Assembly (NCBI GenBank): GCA_965240325.2
Contig: OZ251252.1
Coordinates: 372,001-436,000, forward strand
Length of the DNA: 64,000 nt
DNA from: Rebecca billardiae RCC1528
Lineage: Eukaryota; Haptophyta
Reading direction: 5' to 3'
Below, one piece after another: positions 1 to 11,099 of the stretch. The notes beneath the pieces were generated by a model, which saw only the letters and a program-made list of their open reading frames with translations, was not told the DNA's origin and did not search any database. Each line of letters opens with the position of its first letter. The stretch's first letter is position 1. Both the position numbers and the translations under genes were made by a program.

Positions 1-1655
1 TGGCCCGTGCGACAACATGGCAGCGTCAGCACCAACACCCAGAGCTTGGCCGCGCTGTGTCACCGCAAAGCTCTGACCGAGAGCGACAGTGACGCGGCGA
101 TCCCGCCGCCGCGCCGCCGCCTCAGCCGTCTCACAGCCCGTCTTCGTCGGGCCGCCGAACCGTCCACCGAGCCAGCCACCGGTCTCCACCATCACTGAGC
201 CACCGCCCGCAGCAGTCTACGTCCCGGCCAAGGCGCAGGCATCGGCCCGGCGTTTGAGCCTGCCAGCACGCCGGCCAGCGCTCTGATGCCGCGCGTCCTC
301 GATACTGGTTGCCGAGCTGTCGCGCTGCCGTGCCCGGCAAGACACGTGGATCCGCTGCCGAGCATTCACCAGCCTCCGAACCCGCGCACGCCTCCGACCG
401 GGGCATGCATGCACCGTCGATCTACCCAGCCGGAAGCAGCTCGACAGCCCCGCTGTGTGGCGCGCCTGCCGGTACGTCCGCTGCCTGCTCGAGGGCGAGC
501 GCGCACCGCCTCGCCTGTCGACCACGACAGCACGCCTCGCGTGCACACTCTGACGGCGAGGCCCGGGATCCGGGCGGGCGATGGCACTACCCACGCCTCC
601 GCCAAGTCTCGGCCTGGCCGAGGGGCGCAACACTGGCCGAGCCCTTGGCCCGGCGCGCCGCCGCCATCCTGTGCTGACAAGCCCAAGCCGTGCGCGGCAG
701 GCATGCACGTGAGAGCGGCGATGGGCGGCGTTGCGCGGCGCCAGGAGGGCCAGGGGCATGTCAGACTCGACTCCGCCGCGTCGCGCGCGGCCAAGCGCGC
801 GCTCTGCACCAGGGACGCGCGACGCGAGGCGGGCGCTGCGCACGCACGCGGCCATCCCGACCAGCGTCAAACGGGCGGCGCCAGCGGAGGGAGGTGGTGT
901 CGTCAGACGAGAGCACCTCCCTCCGAACGAGAGCGCCTCCCAGTGGGAGGGACGTGCTCACGAGTACGAGTTCGGCTGTGCGCACTCTGTTCGCGCCGGC
1001 CGGCGGCGCACGGACAGACACACAGATCACGTCGGCTGGCAGCCAGCCGCTCTCTGACCAGGTCAGAAGAGATGGTGGCAGTCAGCTGTACCTGCCCCTC
1101 TTTGCCCGCGCCAGAAACAGCCCCTGCGGCGCTCCCTCGCCCTGCGCGCGCGTCGCGCGCGCACGCGGGGCCGCGGGGCGCCGTTCTGAGCACGCGCGTG
1201 TCTGGCGGTTGCGGAAATCGCAACGCGGCCGTATCCGGCTCGGTGGCCCGGGCGCGCGCGATGGCTTTTGGGGTCATACGCACGCCCCCCGCGCGCGGCG
1301 CCCGCCTGGCCGCCCTCGGCCGTGCCACGCGCGCGCGACCCCGCGAGGGTGCGCGGCCGCCCCGCGCGCGCACGCCACACGCGCGAGCGGGCGGGCGGGC
1401 GAGGGAGTGCAGCTGCTTGGCCGCGGAGGCGCGGAGCAGGGCCACACACGACCGGTGCGTGCAGGCGCGCACCTCGTCGCCGCCTCCTCGCTCGCGCCGC
1501 GGCGCCGCGCCCCCTCCGCCGAGGGGCGTCGGCTGCGGGGCCGCATCCCGGCCGACGCCATCGCGAGGCTCAGATCTCGCGAAGCGTGCACTTGACCCGG
1601 ACTGTCGCGAGCGGCGCCCAGCGGCGAGCGGCCCTTCTCGCGGCGCCCGGTCAGG
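1..1655. other. GC-rich stretch with no supportable gene
   Basis: Several long open frames cross this stretch on both strands, but they are Arg/Ala/Pro-rich, carry no motif I recognise and overlap each other, as expected of random frames in very GC-rich DNA. The last few hundred bases are probably the promoter and 5' leader of the PAN-domain gene that starts at 1656. The 3' end or an exon of a neighbouring gene could be hidden here. Confidence 0.5.
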
Positions 1656-3279
1656 ATGGCCGCGCCCACGGCGTGGCTCTCGCACCTGCGCGCCAACCCG
1701 ATGCGCGCGTGGCTGTGCGCGTCGCTGTGCGCGGTGGCGCTGTACCTCGCGCTCGCGCTCGCGTACATGACGCGCGGCCTCCTCCTCCCGCGCGACGCGC
1801 CGCCCGCCCTCGAGCCCGACGTCCAATTCGTCGGCTCGACGCTGTCGGTTCTCTCGGCGGTCGCGAGCTTCGGCGCGTGCCGCGAGGCGTGCGCGGCGCG
1901 CGCGGGGTGCGTGGGCTGGTCGTACGAGGCGGTGGACACGGCGTGCTGGCTCAAGCGCCCCGGCTTCGCCCGCGTCGTGCACGCCGGCACCATCTCCGCC
2001 GAGGCCGGCGGCGGCGGCGGCGGCGGCGGCGCGGCGCGCGCGCGCGCCACGCAGCAGCAGCTTGCGCAGGCTGTCTGGGCGTTCGACGACGAGGGCGAGC
2101 CGGTCGGCGCGGCGCAGCTGGCCGAGTCGGGCGGCCTCGGCGCCGACGCCGCGCCGGACGAGCAGGGAGGCGCGGGCGCGGACGGCGCCGATTCGCTCGA
2201 CGACATTTTCGACGGCGACGGCGACGGCGGCGCGCCGCCGCTATCGCCCGAGGAGCGCGGCGCGTTTCTGGACGGCGTGTCGCTGTTCGGCGACGTGGAG
2301 GTGCACCAGGACGTCTCCACGCCGCGCGGCTGCGCCGACCTCTGCTGGTACACCTCGCGCTGCGTCGCGTGGGCGCTCCAGCGGTACGCGTACCTGTGCA
2401 CACTCCGACTGGCGCGGCCAACTGCTCTGGAGGACCCGGGGGCCGTTTCGGCCTGGCTCAACGCGACGGAGCTGGCGGCGCGCGCGCGCGAGTGGGGCGA
2501 GCTGAAGCACGCGCGGCTGGTGGGGGACGCCGCTCGGGGCGGCGCGGGCGGCGCGGCGGAGGCGGCGGCGATCGAGGCCGCGCGCGACGCGGGCGCGGAC
2601 GGCGGCGGCGGCGCGGACGGCGGCGGCGGCGCCGAGGGCGGCGGCGGCGGCGGCGGCCTGGACGGCGGCGACGGCGAGCTGGATCCGCTGGCCGGGGACG
2701 GCGGTGGGTGGGGCGTGGATGGTGAGGACGACGACGACGGGCTCGACGGCTTCGACGACGAGGAGGAGCCGTACACAGGCGCGCGCGCCGCCCGCTCGCT
2801 GTCCCCGCCGCGCCGCGCCGCGCCGCGCCGCCCGCTGCCCGCGCCGCGCCGCCCGCGCGCCCGCGGCGGGCGGTGCGCGCTGTTGCGCGCGCCGCCGCTC
2901 GCGCGCGTGACGCTGACCGCGGCCGCGTGTGCCCGTCGGGCTCGCCCCTGCCTTCGCGCCCCGCCCCACGCCGCTCGGCCGGCCGACCGGCCGTTACAAA
3001 AACCGTTACAGGCGCGCCATGGGTGGAGCAGCTCTTGCCCGAGCTGCCGGGAGTCCTGTGGCACACCGGACTCGTGGCCGCCAGCACCGGACTCCCGCCC
3101 GGACCCGAGGCGCCGAGCGGCGGCGTGCGCGTGCAGCCGCGCTTCCTCGAGCGCGACGCGCTGAGCTCGTGCGCGCGGCTGTGCGCCGAGGCGCCCGCGG
3201 AGCCGTGCCCGCCCGCGGAGCCGGCCGCCCAGCCAGCGGCAGCGGGCGCGGCGGCGGCGGGCGCGGCGGCAGCGGGCGC

Positions 3280-3314
<35 letters not shown>

Positions 3315-3802
3315 GTTCGGGCGGGCCGCAGTGTGGCTGCGTGGGCTGGAGCGTGCTGCTGGGCTCGGGCGAGTGCCAGCTGCTGTACGCGCGCGCCGCG
3401 GCGGCGCTGAGGGTGGTGCACAACGACTCGGCCGTCTCGGCGCTCCTCCCGGCCCGACCGCCGCCCAAGTCCGGGGCGGCGACAGCCCGGCCGCCGACCG
3501 CAGCCGCCGCCACGCCCGGGGCTGTGTCGGGTGGCAGCGGTGTGTCCGGGGCGGCGACAGCCCGGCTGCCGACCGCAGCCGCCGCCACGCCCGGGGCTGT
3601 GTCGGGTGGCAGCGGTGTGTCGGGAGCGGCGGCGGCATCCGGCGCAGACGGGGGCGTGCCGATGGCTGCGCCCACGCCCGAGCCCCGTGCCGGTACGGCT
3701 GCGCCGACCGCGCAGCCGACGTCCGGCCTGCCGTCGGGGGCGCAGCAGGTGCCCGGGTCTGATGGCAGCCGCGCCGCGACGCCCGCGACTCGCCGACGAT
3801 AG
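1656..3802 (+). CDS. Type II membrane protein with three PAN/Apple-like cysteine modules
   Basis: Not a named gene; family call from motifs. Two exons are inferred: 1656-2778 and 3012-3802 (stop TAG), giving 637 aa. After a short N-terminus, a hydrophobic segment at about residues 17-45 (core LYLALALAYM) looks like a signal anchor. Three cysteine modules of PAN/Apple type follow: CREACAARAGCVGWSYE then CWL; CADLCWYTSRCVAWAL then CTL; and, after the intron, CARLCAEA...CGCVGWSVL then CQLLY. Acidic Gly/Asp-rich linkers separate them and the C-terminus is Ala/Pro/Gly-rich. PAN modules commonly bind proteins or carbohydrate at the cell surface, so a surface or secretory location is inferred. The only phase-compatible splice I found uses a GC donor (ACAG|GCGCGC) and AG acceptor, with the same ten bases at both ends. 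A GT donor at 2873 is out of phase with this acceptor. Confidence 0.7.
3470..3619 (+). repeat. 75-bp tandem duplication inside a coding region
   Basis: Two nearly identical 75-bp units (3470-3544 and 3545-3619) encode a duplicated 25-residue Ala/Thr/Pro/Gly-rich block near the C-terminus of the PAN-domain protein. The length is a multiple of three, so the frame is kept. It looks like a recent slippage or unequal-exchange expansion of a low-complexity tail. Confidence 0.8.
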
Positions 3803-4161
3803 CGTCACGCTGAGCACGACGCACGCGGCGCGAGCACTGCTCTGGCTCAGCGCGGCGCACCGTGATAGCCGCCTGGCGCCGTGAACGCGCGCTTCTGCTC
3901 AGTGGCGGCGTCTCAGCACGGCACCTCGTCACAAAGGCTTCGTTCGTCGTTAATTGATGTGACAGCTAGTACTCAGTATTACAGCAGTAGCGTCCGTCGC
4001 GGGGCCTGGCCCGCGCCTCGGGCCCCCCGGGCCACCACCGGGTCCGGCCGGGTAGCAGCAGCAGGCTGCTAGCATTACGTTAGCACGGCGCGGTCAGTAG
4101 TTAGTAGTGACTTCTAGTGTCAGGCCACTGCCTGCGCTACTCACAACCACCTCGGCAGCTT
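3803..4161. other. Convergent intergenic region
   Basis: This lies between the 3' ends of the PAN-domain gene (+) and the EEP-fold gene (-). It is less GC-rich than its surroundings, with short AT-rich stretches such as 3950-3985. No open frame of interest and no recognisable structured RNA. It probably holds both 3' UTRs. Confidence 0.5.
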
Positions 4162-5533
4162 TTATACTCCGGCCCGCGGCCGGCCGGCGTGCGCGGCTGC
4201 TGATGGCGGCGGCGGCGGCAAGTGATGGCCGGCATGGCCATGCGCCGACGATGCATCTGCCGCCATTGGCATCGTCGCCGCCGGCACGGCGGCGGCAACG
4301 GCGGCGGCAGGCGCAAGAGCGGCAGCCTGCCACTGCGCTGGTGCCGCCGGTGCCGCCGCCGCCGTGAGCAGCTCGTGCGCATCGCCGGTGGCAGCTGCGC
4401 CGACGCTGCCACGCGCATCACGGCCTGCCGCCGCCGGCGGTGCGCGCGCGGCTTGGCGCCAGCCCTCCCGCGCGCCGGGCCCGGCCGCCGCCTCGGCTGC
4501 CGATCCGTCGGCACGAAAGTGCATGAGGCTCATGTCCACCCGGACCGGAAAGTGGTCGCCAGGGAAGCGGCGCGCGTCGGCGGCGCGGCCGGCTGACGCG
4601 CCGCCTGCGGCCGCGCCGAGCGCCGCGCCCCGCGCCTCCCGCTCGACGGGCGGCGCCACGGCCTCGCCCTGGTGCACGAGCGCGCTCCGCCATTCCTGCA
4701 GCGTGCTCGCGTGAGAGCGTTCCGCGCCGCCGACCGCCCCGGCGGGCGGGCGCCATCGCTCTGGGATCACGAGCTCAGCGCTGTGCACACGCACGTCGCA
4801 CGCGGCGGCGTCCGCGTCCGCGCCGGCCGCGCCGCGCTTCGCGCCGCGCCCGCCGTCGCGCCCACCTTGGCGCGAGACGAGCACCCAGTCGATCAGCCGG
4901 CCGGGTGGGTTGAGCCACGCGCTCACCCAGCCGTGGTAGGAGCCGCAAGGCCAGCCGTGCCGGCCGTCGCCGCCCGCGAGCGCGCCGCCGCGCCGCGCGA
5001 TCTCCCAGCACGAGTCGAAGTGGGCGCACACGCCGCGCAGCTCGGAGCGCTCGCGCCGCGCGGCGGCCGCGCCACTCACCGCCGCGCCCTGCCCGTCGGC
5101 GCGCGCCGAGAAGACGGCGTGGTGATCGGTGTTGAAGTCCCCAAGAAGAATGACGGTGGGCGGCGGCGGCGCGCGCCCGCGGCACGTGGCGCGCACCCAC
5201 CGGCTGAGCCGCACGAGCTGGTTGCGCCGCACCGCCGCGCTGCGCTCGTCGCCCGCGGGCAGCAGGTGCACGCCCGCGACCACGATCTCGCGCGATCTCC
5301 CGGCCCGAGATCGCGCCGAGATCTCGCGCAGGCGCGCGACCGACAGGCCGTACTGCACCGGACTCCCGGGCGGCGTGGGCGCGACCCCGCCGCCGTTCCG
5401 GTCGGCCTGCGCCTCATCCGTCGCCCCCGCGCCGCGCCGCTCCCCCGGACTACCCTCCGGACTGTCCTCCTGGCTGTCGTACTCCTCACCGCCCGCCCAC
5501 AGGTCCACGACCCCGGCCGCCGAGCCGCCGCCG

Positions 5534-5611
<78 letters not shown>

Positions 5612-5973
5612 GCGAGCTCGAGTCCGCGCGAGAAGAAGATGGGGCGGTCGTCGGCGTAGCGGTACGGCCGCTCGACGAGCGTGAGCTCGGGCTGCAGCAG
5701 GCCCGCCAGCACCGGCAGGTAGAAGCAGCGGCACTCCTGCAGGCAGACGACAGCGTGCCCGCCCGCGCGCGTCGCGCTCTGGACCACCTCGCGGATGAGG
5801 GCGGCCATGCTGATCAGCCGGCGCTGGAAGGTGGCAGGCGTGTCCTTGGGCGACTTCTCGTTGTGGCCCACGTTCCACGTGAGGCATGTGAGGCGCAGCC
5901 CGCCGTCGTCGCCCATCGTGTGCGCGACTTCCTCGTGTGGTGAGAGACGATATGTGGCGACGGCGGCAGCCAT
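4162..5973 (-). CDS. Endonuclease/exonuclease/phosphatase (EEP) fold protein
   Basis: A 603-aa single-exon frame with ATG at 5973. The metal-dependent EEP motifs appear in order: TWNVGHN (about residues 32-38, Asn of strand 1), LQE (about 78-80, metal-binding Glu), LLGDFNTD (about 275-282), LIDWVLV after a conserved SYHGWVSAW block, and GDHFPVRVDM (about 472-481, catalytic Asp-His). These are the residues expected of an active Mg2+-dependent phosphodiesterase of the APE1/TDP2/CCR4-like clan. The substrate (DNA end, RNA, lipid or nucleotide) cannot be read from the sequence. A poly-Gly run encoded by a GGC repeat (genomic 5526-5608) is inserted between the LQE and DFN motifs, and the C-terminal ~130 residues are Ala/Pro-rich. 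No signal peptide is evident. It shares a short promoter with the divergent Sel1-MYND gene. Confidence 0.8.
5526..5608 (-). repeat. GCC/GGC trinucleotide run encoding poly-Gly
   Basis: A nearly pure GCC run on the plus strand (about 27 units, with one CTG interruption) is read as poly-Gly within the EEP-fold protein. It lies in a loop between catalytic motifs, so length variation is likely tolerated. Confidence 0.85.
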
Positions 5974-6168
5974 GCTGAGTTGCGTACTGACTACTACTAC
6001 TCTACTTCAGAATTTCGGTCGCTGGAGTCCGGTGATCCGGTGTCCGGATGGCCGTCACAACGGTCATCCGCAACCAAAAGAAATAGAGGGGATCGATGAT
6101 CCGCAACCACGCCTTTGGCCACCGCGGAGGCACCGCGCCGCCCGCCACGCGTGGAGCGCACTCGCGTG
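5974..6168. promoter_or_regulatory. Shared divergent promoter region (195 bp)
   Basis: It separates the ATG of the EEP-fold gene (-) from the ATG of the Sel1-MYND gene (+). It is locally AT-richer (5985-6015 and 6075-6105) than the coding DNA around it. No canonical TATA box was identified. Bidirectional use is inferred from the head-to-head layout only. Confidence 0.4.
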
Positions 6169-7350
6169 ATGGAGGACAGCGCTGAGGTGAAGCTCCTTCG
6201 GCGCGCATCTGCGCGGGGCGATACGCGCGCCGCGCTCCGTCTAGCCGAGCGCCTCACGCTCGGGGACGGTGTCGCCAAGAATGAGCGCGAGGCGGCCAGC
6301 CTGTACCACGTTGCCGCCGAGCGCGGGGTGGCGGATGCTCAAGTCAAGGTTGGCGACATGTATCGAGATGGGGCGATGTCTCTGGCCCGAGATCCCGGCA
6401 AGGCAGTGCACTGGTACCGTCTGGCCGCCAGGCAGGGCCACGCAGCAGCGCAGTGCTCTCTGGGCTTGCGCTTCGCGCAAGGCGAGGGTGTGCCGCAAGA
6501 TCTGGCCGAGGCGGCGCGCTGGTACCGGCTGGCGGCCGAGCAGGGCTACGCAGCCGCGCAGCGCAACCTGGGCTTGTGCTGCCAGAAGGGCAAGGGCGTG
6601 CCGCAGGAACTGGCCGAGGCGGCGCGCTGGTACCGGCTAGCGGCCGAGCAGGGCTACGCAGCCGCGCAGAACAACCTGGGCTTGTGCTGCGAGAAGGGCG
6701 AGGGCGTGCCGCAGGATCTGGCCGAGGCGGCGCGCTGGTGCCGGCTGGCGGCCGAGCAGGGCTACGCAGCCGCGCAGTTCAACCTGGGCGTGTGCTGCGA
6801 GAAGGGCGAGGGCGTGCCGCAGGATATGGCTGAGGCGGTACGCTGGTACCGGCTGGCGGCCGAGCAGGGCTTTGCAAACGCGCAGTTCAACCTAGGCGTG
6901 TGCTGCGAGGAAGGCGAGGGCGTGCCGCAGGATACGGCAGAGGCGGCGCGCTGGTACCGGCTGGCGGTGGACGCTGGGCACGCGCCGGCCAATTTCTTGC
7001 TTGGGCGGCTGCTGGTGGCGGGCAAAGGAGTGCAGCGCGATGTGAAGGAGGGCGCAGCATTGCTGCGCCGTGCGTACGAGCTCAACAGCTCGTTTGAGCC
7101 AAGTAAGGCGCTCCTCGCATTGGCTGGGGAGCGCGAGGTGGTGTCGAAGTGCTGTATCATGTGTGCACAGACGGGTCGTGGTCTGAAGAGGTGCGACCGG
7201 TGTTACGTGGCTGTCTTCTGCTCGCACGACCACCTGCGGTGCGCGTGGAAGGCGCACAAGCCGCACTGTCGCACGTGGCACGCTGCCCCAACTACCATCA
7301 AGTCCTCGACTACCGCGGACGTCGTCGCGGACGTCGTCTCATCAGCATAA
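6169..7350 (+). CDS. Sel1-like repeat protein with C-terminal MYND zinc finger
   Basis: 393 aa from the ATG at 6169 (ATGGAGG context). The frame is open about 18 codons further upstream but without another ATG. At least six Sel1-like repeats of 36 residues fill about residues 25-300, with the pattern A.RWYRLAAEQGYAAAQ.NLG....G.GVPQD. The central repeats are almost identical at DNA level, pointing to recent internal duplication. The C-terminus carries a MYND-type zinc finger: CCIMC, CDRCYVAVFC, H and C in CAWKAHKPHC. Sel1 repeats are alpha-solenoid scaffolds and MYND fingers bind proline-rich peptides, so an adaptor role is likely. The partner is unknown. The protein ends in a Thr/Ser/Val-rich tail. 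The TAA stop is in the convergent region. Confidence 0.9.
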   Translation: MEDSAEVKLLRRASARGDTRAALRLAERLTLGDGVAKNEREAASLYHVAAERGVADAQVKVGDMYRDGAMSLARDPGKAVHWYRLAARQGHAAAQCSLGLRFAQGEGVPQDLAEAARWYRLAAEQGYAAAQRNLGLCCQKGKGVPQELAEAARWYRLAAEQGYAAAQNNLGLCCEKGEGVPQDLAEAARWCRLAAEQGYAAAQFNLGVCCEKGEGVPQDMAEAVRWYRLAAEQGFANAQFNLGVCCEEGEGVPQDTAEAARWYRLAVDAGHAPANFLLGRLLVAGKGVQRDVKEGAALLRRAYELNSSFEPSKALLALAGEREVVSKCCIMCAQTGRGLKRCDRCYVAVFCSHDHLRCAWKAHKPHCRTWHAAPTTIKSSTTADVVADVVSSA

Positions 7351-7874
7351 TTATTCATCACTACCGGGATTCGCGTGGCGCGTCGCAGGCGCTTGCGATA
7401 TATGCCGCCGCATCATCATCAGCGCACACGATGACTCACACTATACTACGAGAGTACGAGTCACCGCGACTGTCAGTGACAGTGTCACGGATGGGCGCGC
7501 AGTATATATATCATCATCAGTGATTACAGCGCGCACGCGTCTACGCCGCGGCGCGGCATGCCCGATGTGATGATCGCCAGTGTCACGTACACTGTCAGTG
7601 TCAGCATCACGCGGCTGATGACGTGATGACATGTGTGACGCCGCGCCGCCCACGCGGTTGCGAGTGCGCGACGATGCGCGCGGGGCGGACGGTGAGTACT
7701 GAGTCTGAGTGCGAGCTCACTCTGCTCAGACTGCTGCCATCGGCATGCCACACGGCGGTTGACCGTGAGCCAACGGGCAGCGGCCCCTTCCCACGCGCCC
7801 GCAGCCCCTCCGCCCGCGCGCCGTCGGCGCGCGCGCGCGCTCGCTCAGTGGGGCCCACGCGGCGACGTCGGCGC
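7351..7874. other. Convergent intergenic region
   Basis: Sits between the 3' ends of the Sel1-MYND gene and the minus-strand gene at 7875. It contains short AT-rich and TCATCA-type simple sequence (about 7500-7525) and many GTCA/TGAC words (7465-7625). No gene seen. Confidence 0.5.
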
Positions 7875-8794
7875 TCAGAACGCCGCGCGGCCGCGCGGCC
7901 GCACCGGGCTGAGCGGCAGCACGCCCCCGCCGCCATACGCAGCGGTCTGCTCGTCGCCGGCGGCGAACCCGGTGAAGGCTGCTTTGACGACGGCGGCGGG
8001 CGAGGCGGAGGCGGCGAGCCCGCTGGGGCGGGTTGGGGTGGCGCCGCCCGCCGCGCCCGCGCCGCCGCCGAGCGGGCCGCCGCCGCCGCCCTGCCCCAGC
8101 ACCACCGAGCCTCGGCGCGAGCCCGGCACCGATCGCTCGCCGAGCGCCGCCCCCGCATCAAGCGACGCGCGTCGGGAGCTGGAAGACCGCCGCCCGCTGC
8201 CGCCGGTCGGGAGCCCCGCCGCGACGGCGGCGGCCTCGCGCTGGCGGAACGCGCGCGCGGCGCGCTCCGCCGGGTCCGCCAGCTGGAACGGCTCGTCGAC
8301 GATCTTCTCGCAGCGCAGCGTCACCCAGTTCCGGTCGGCGACCGGCGCGTCGGCCGCGCGCGCAAAGAACTGCCGCTGCCGTTCATAATATTCCGCCGCC
8401 GTCGCTTCGGTGACGAACAGCAGCTTGTGCAGGCAGCACGGGCAGAAGCGGAGGGGCACGTGACCGGGGCGCTGGTGCCTCGAGACCTTGCGCGCGGCGT
8501 GCACCGCGGTGGCGGAGCGCTGCAGCGCGGCGAGCGGCGCAGGCGGTGCCGTCTGCGCACCCGACGGCGCGCGCCCGCCGAGCTTGCTGCCGGGGCGGTC
8601 TGCAGTCCTGGGGCCGTATCCGGATTCGTTCGCCCGGACCACCGGGCGCAGCGAGGGCTGCGGCGGCGTGTCGGGCGGCGCGCCGCCGCCGCCGCCGCCG
8701 CCGCCCGGCCGGAGCTGCGGCAGCGGGCCGCCGAGCGCGCCGCCGGGCGCGGTGAGCGGGCGGAAGACAGGCGACAGTCCGGCTGCGTCTGCGC

Positions 8795-8828
<34 letters not shown>

Positions 8829-10796
8829 GCCGCCGCCGCCGTTGGCAATGGGGGCGAGGGAGCCGGCGCCGGCGGGCCGGCGCTTGGCGGCCTGGCTCGA
8901 GCCGAGCGACTTGCGCACGGCGGGCGCGGGCGCGTCGTCCGGCCCGTCCACCTCGACGCCCGGCACCGCCGCCACCACCGCCGCCGCGCCCGCCGCGCCC
9001 GGCTTGGCCAGCGGCATGCGCGCGCTCCCGAACAGCCGCTTGGCAACGGAAGGCGGGTTGTTGGCACAGACGTACAGCACGCATGGCTGGATGTCGAGCG
9101 CGCGCATCACGGACTGGAGCACGTTGAGCGCGAGCGTGTGCACGAAGGCGAGCCGCTCGGACGGCTCCGCGTCCTCGCGCAGCCCGTCGTACAGCGGCAC
9201 GCCGATCGCCGCACGCCCGTACATCGCTTTGGGCTCGGAGCAGAAAGGAAGCGATTTGGCCGAGCGGTCGACGAGCGTGCCCGCTGTGAGGCCAAACACC
9301 GTGAAGGGCTCGGAGGGGAGCGAGGCGTCGGTGATGTCCCACGGCGCGTGCGCGACCTCGGAGAGGTCGGGCGCGGGCGGCGAAGACGCCCCGCCCTTCC
9401 CGCCGGGCGAGAGCGGCGCCTTCCCACCAGGCGACAGGGGCAACGGCAGCGCCGCGCCGCCGGGCGACGGCGGCGGCAGCAGCCGACCGCCGCCGCCGTC
9501 GTCGTCGCGGCCGCCGCCGAGCCCGAGGCGGCCGGAGGCGGCGGAGGAGCCGAAGCCCTTGCGCCCGGCGCGCGACGGCGTGAGCGGCAGCACCAGCATC
9601 GCGCCGTCCACCACGCCGCCGCCCGCCGCGCCGCCCGCCGCGCCGCCCGCCGCGCCAACGCCGCCACCACCGCCGCCACCGCCGCCGGCGCCGCCGCCGC
9701 TCCCGCCGCCGCCTGCGCTGCCCTCTGCGGCGGCGGCCGCGGCCATGCGCGCGCCGAGCAGCGAGGAGACGGCGATGGGCGTCTCGGCGAGCGCGCGCAC
9801 GAGGTCGCGCCCGTCGGTCGCGCGCCCCTTCCGCTTCACGCCCAGCCGCCTCGCCGGCGCCGACGCCAGCCGCAGCACGGGCAAGCACAGCGTCGCACCG
9901 ATCAGCGTCTCCGCGAGCTCAAGCGCCGCGCCGAGCGCCGGCTCTGTCTCGGGGTCAAAGTCGAGGGGCTGGACGAGGACGACGTCGTGCGGGCCCGGGT
10001 GGCCGTGGCCCGTGCGCACGCACTCGCGCGCGTACTCGACGAACACCTGCTGCGTCTTCGCCTCCGCCGGCTGCGTCACGTGCGACTCTCGGAAGAAGAG
10101 CGGCGCCGGGTCGAGCGCGCGCGCGAGGTCGCCGACAAATTCTTCGTTGGCGCGCGCGCGCGGCGGGTACATGTAGAGGGCGTCGTGGGCGAGGCGCGGG
10201 CCGGCGGTGCGGCCGGTGCGCGAGGTGATCTCGATCCCGATCGCGCGGCCGAACATCTCCTGCCGCGCCTTCGCCGCCGCCGGGTCCGACGCCGCGGCGA
10301 GCTCGGCGTAGTGGGCCTCCTGCCGTGCGCCGTATTCCAACTGCCGCTGGATCGACGGGTTGAAGGCCTGGTTCATGGTGCGCGCGTGCACCGACTCGAC
10401 CTTGAGCTGCGTGGCGGTCCACCGGTCCTTCGTCTTGTCCACCGACTGCAGCAGCTGGTCCACGCGCGTCATCATGTGCTGCGACTGCTCGCGCGACGCG
10501 TCGACCGCCTCGTTCAGCGTGAGCCGCTGCGGGTCGTCGCCGCGCGGCTTGTCGCCGCGCGCGATCGCGCGGAGCTCGTCGACGGTGTAGTTGCCCAGGT
10601 TCTGCTCCTCGATCCCCATGTTGTTGCGCAGGTGCTGCAGCGCCTTCTCGCGGGAGCTGATGGGCATGCGGCTGCCGGCGGCGCGGCCGGCGGCGCCAGC
10701 CGCGCGCGCGCCGTCGGCGCCGCCGGCCTTGGTGACGGCGCGGAAGCCCGCGGCGCCGCCGTGGCGGGCCGGCGAGCTGGGCCCCGCGGGATGCAT
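7875..10796 (-). CDS. Unknown 973-aa protein with coiled coil and CxxC motif
   Basis: I do not recognise this gene. It is one uninterrupted frame from ATG 10796 (M-H-P-A-G). An in-frame second Met, MPISSREKALQHLR, is about 43 residues in. Residues ~45-210 are well-ordered and helical (NNMGIEEQNLGNYTVDELRA, then a Gln/Lys-rich segment around MMTRVDQLLQSVDKTKDRW). A second conserved-looking block follows (ALYMYPPRARANEEFVGDLA through VVLVQPLDFDPETEP) and a third around MYGRAAIGVPLYDGLRED...QPCVLYVCANNPPSVAKRLF. A putative zinc or redox motif, FCPCCLHKLLFV, lies near residue ~775. Long Gly/Ala/Pro tracts separate these islands. A cytosolic or flagellar role is possible but unsupported. The islands of non-repetitive sequence argue for a real gene. 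Confidence 0.65.
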
Positions 10797-11099
10797 CGGC
10801 GCCGCGCCCCTTCGCGCGCTCCGCGCGCGCCGCGGACGGCCGGTGGCTTCGGGGGGCGGGGCGTGTGCCCGCGCGCGTGCACAAGGCCCTGCTGGCGAGG
10901 TGCTCGTGTGCGCTGCTTCTGGGCGCCGCCCGGACCAGCGAGGCTGTAGTAACCACCACCAGCGGCAATTGGGCGGCGCTGCTCGCGGTCTTGTGATTGG
11001 CTGATTCTCATCCGGTAGAGTGGTCGCTGAACTGACGAGCGACGTGAGTAAAAAAACCGACTATCGCAGTATGGGGGTACAGTAGCTCGGAATTGATAC
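10797..11099. other. Intergenic spacer between two minus-strand genes
   Basis: About 300 bp between the start of the 973-aa gene and the stop of the 3,020-aa gene. The part near 10930-11095 is AT-richer (AAAAAAA at 11051) and probably combines the 3' end of the upstream gene with the promoter of the downstream one. Nothing else seen. Confidence 0.45.

Noticed and set aside
286-1770. 494-codon plus-strand open frame at the window start
   Set aside because: Arg/Pro/Ala-rich with no domain. Opposite-strand frames of similar length overlap it, and its end overlaps the well-supported PAN-domain gene in another frame.
1274-3817. 847-codon minus-strand frame opposite the PAN-domain gene
   Set aside because: It is low-complexity throughout, whereas the plus strand shows three cysteine modules and a membrane anchor. 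It is a shadow of GC-rich coding DNA.
7623-10949. 1,108-codon plus-strand frame opposite the 973-aa gene
   Set aside because: Almost entirely Arg/Ala/Gly with no ordered islands; the minus strand has ordered sequence and an ATG start.
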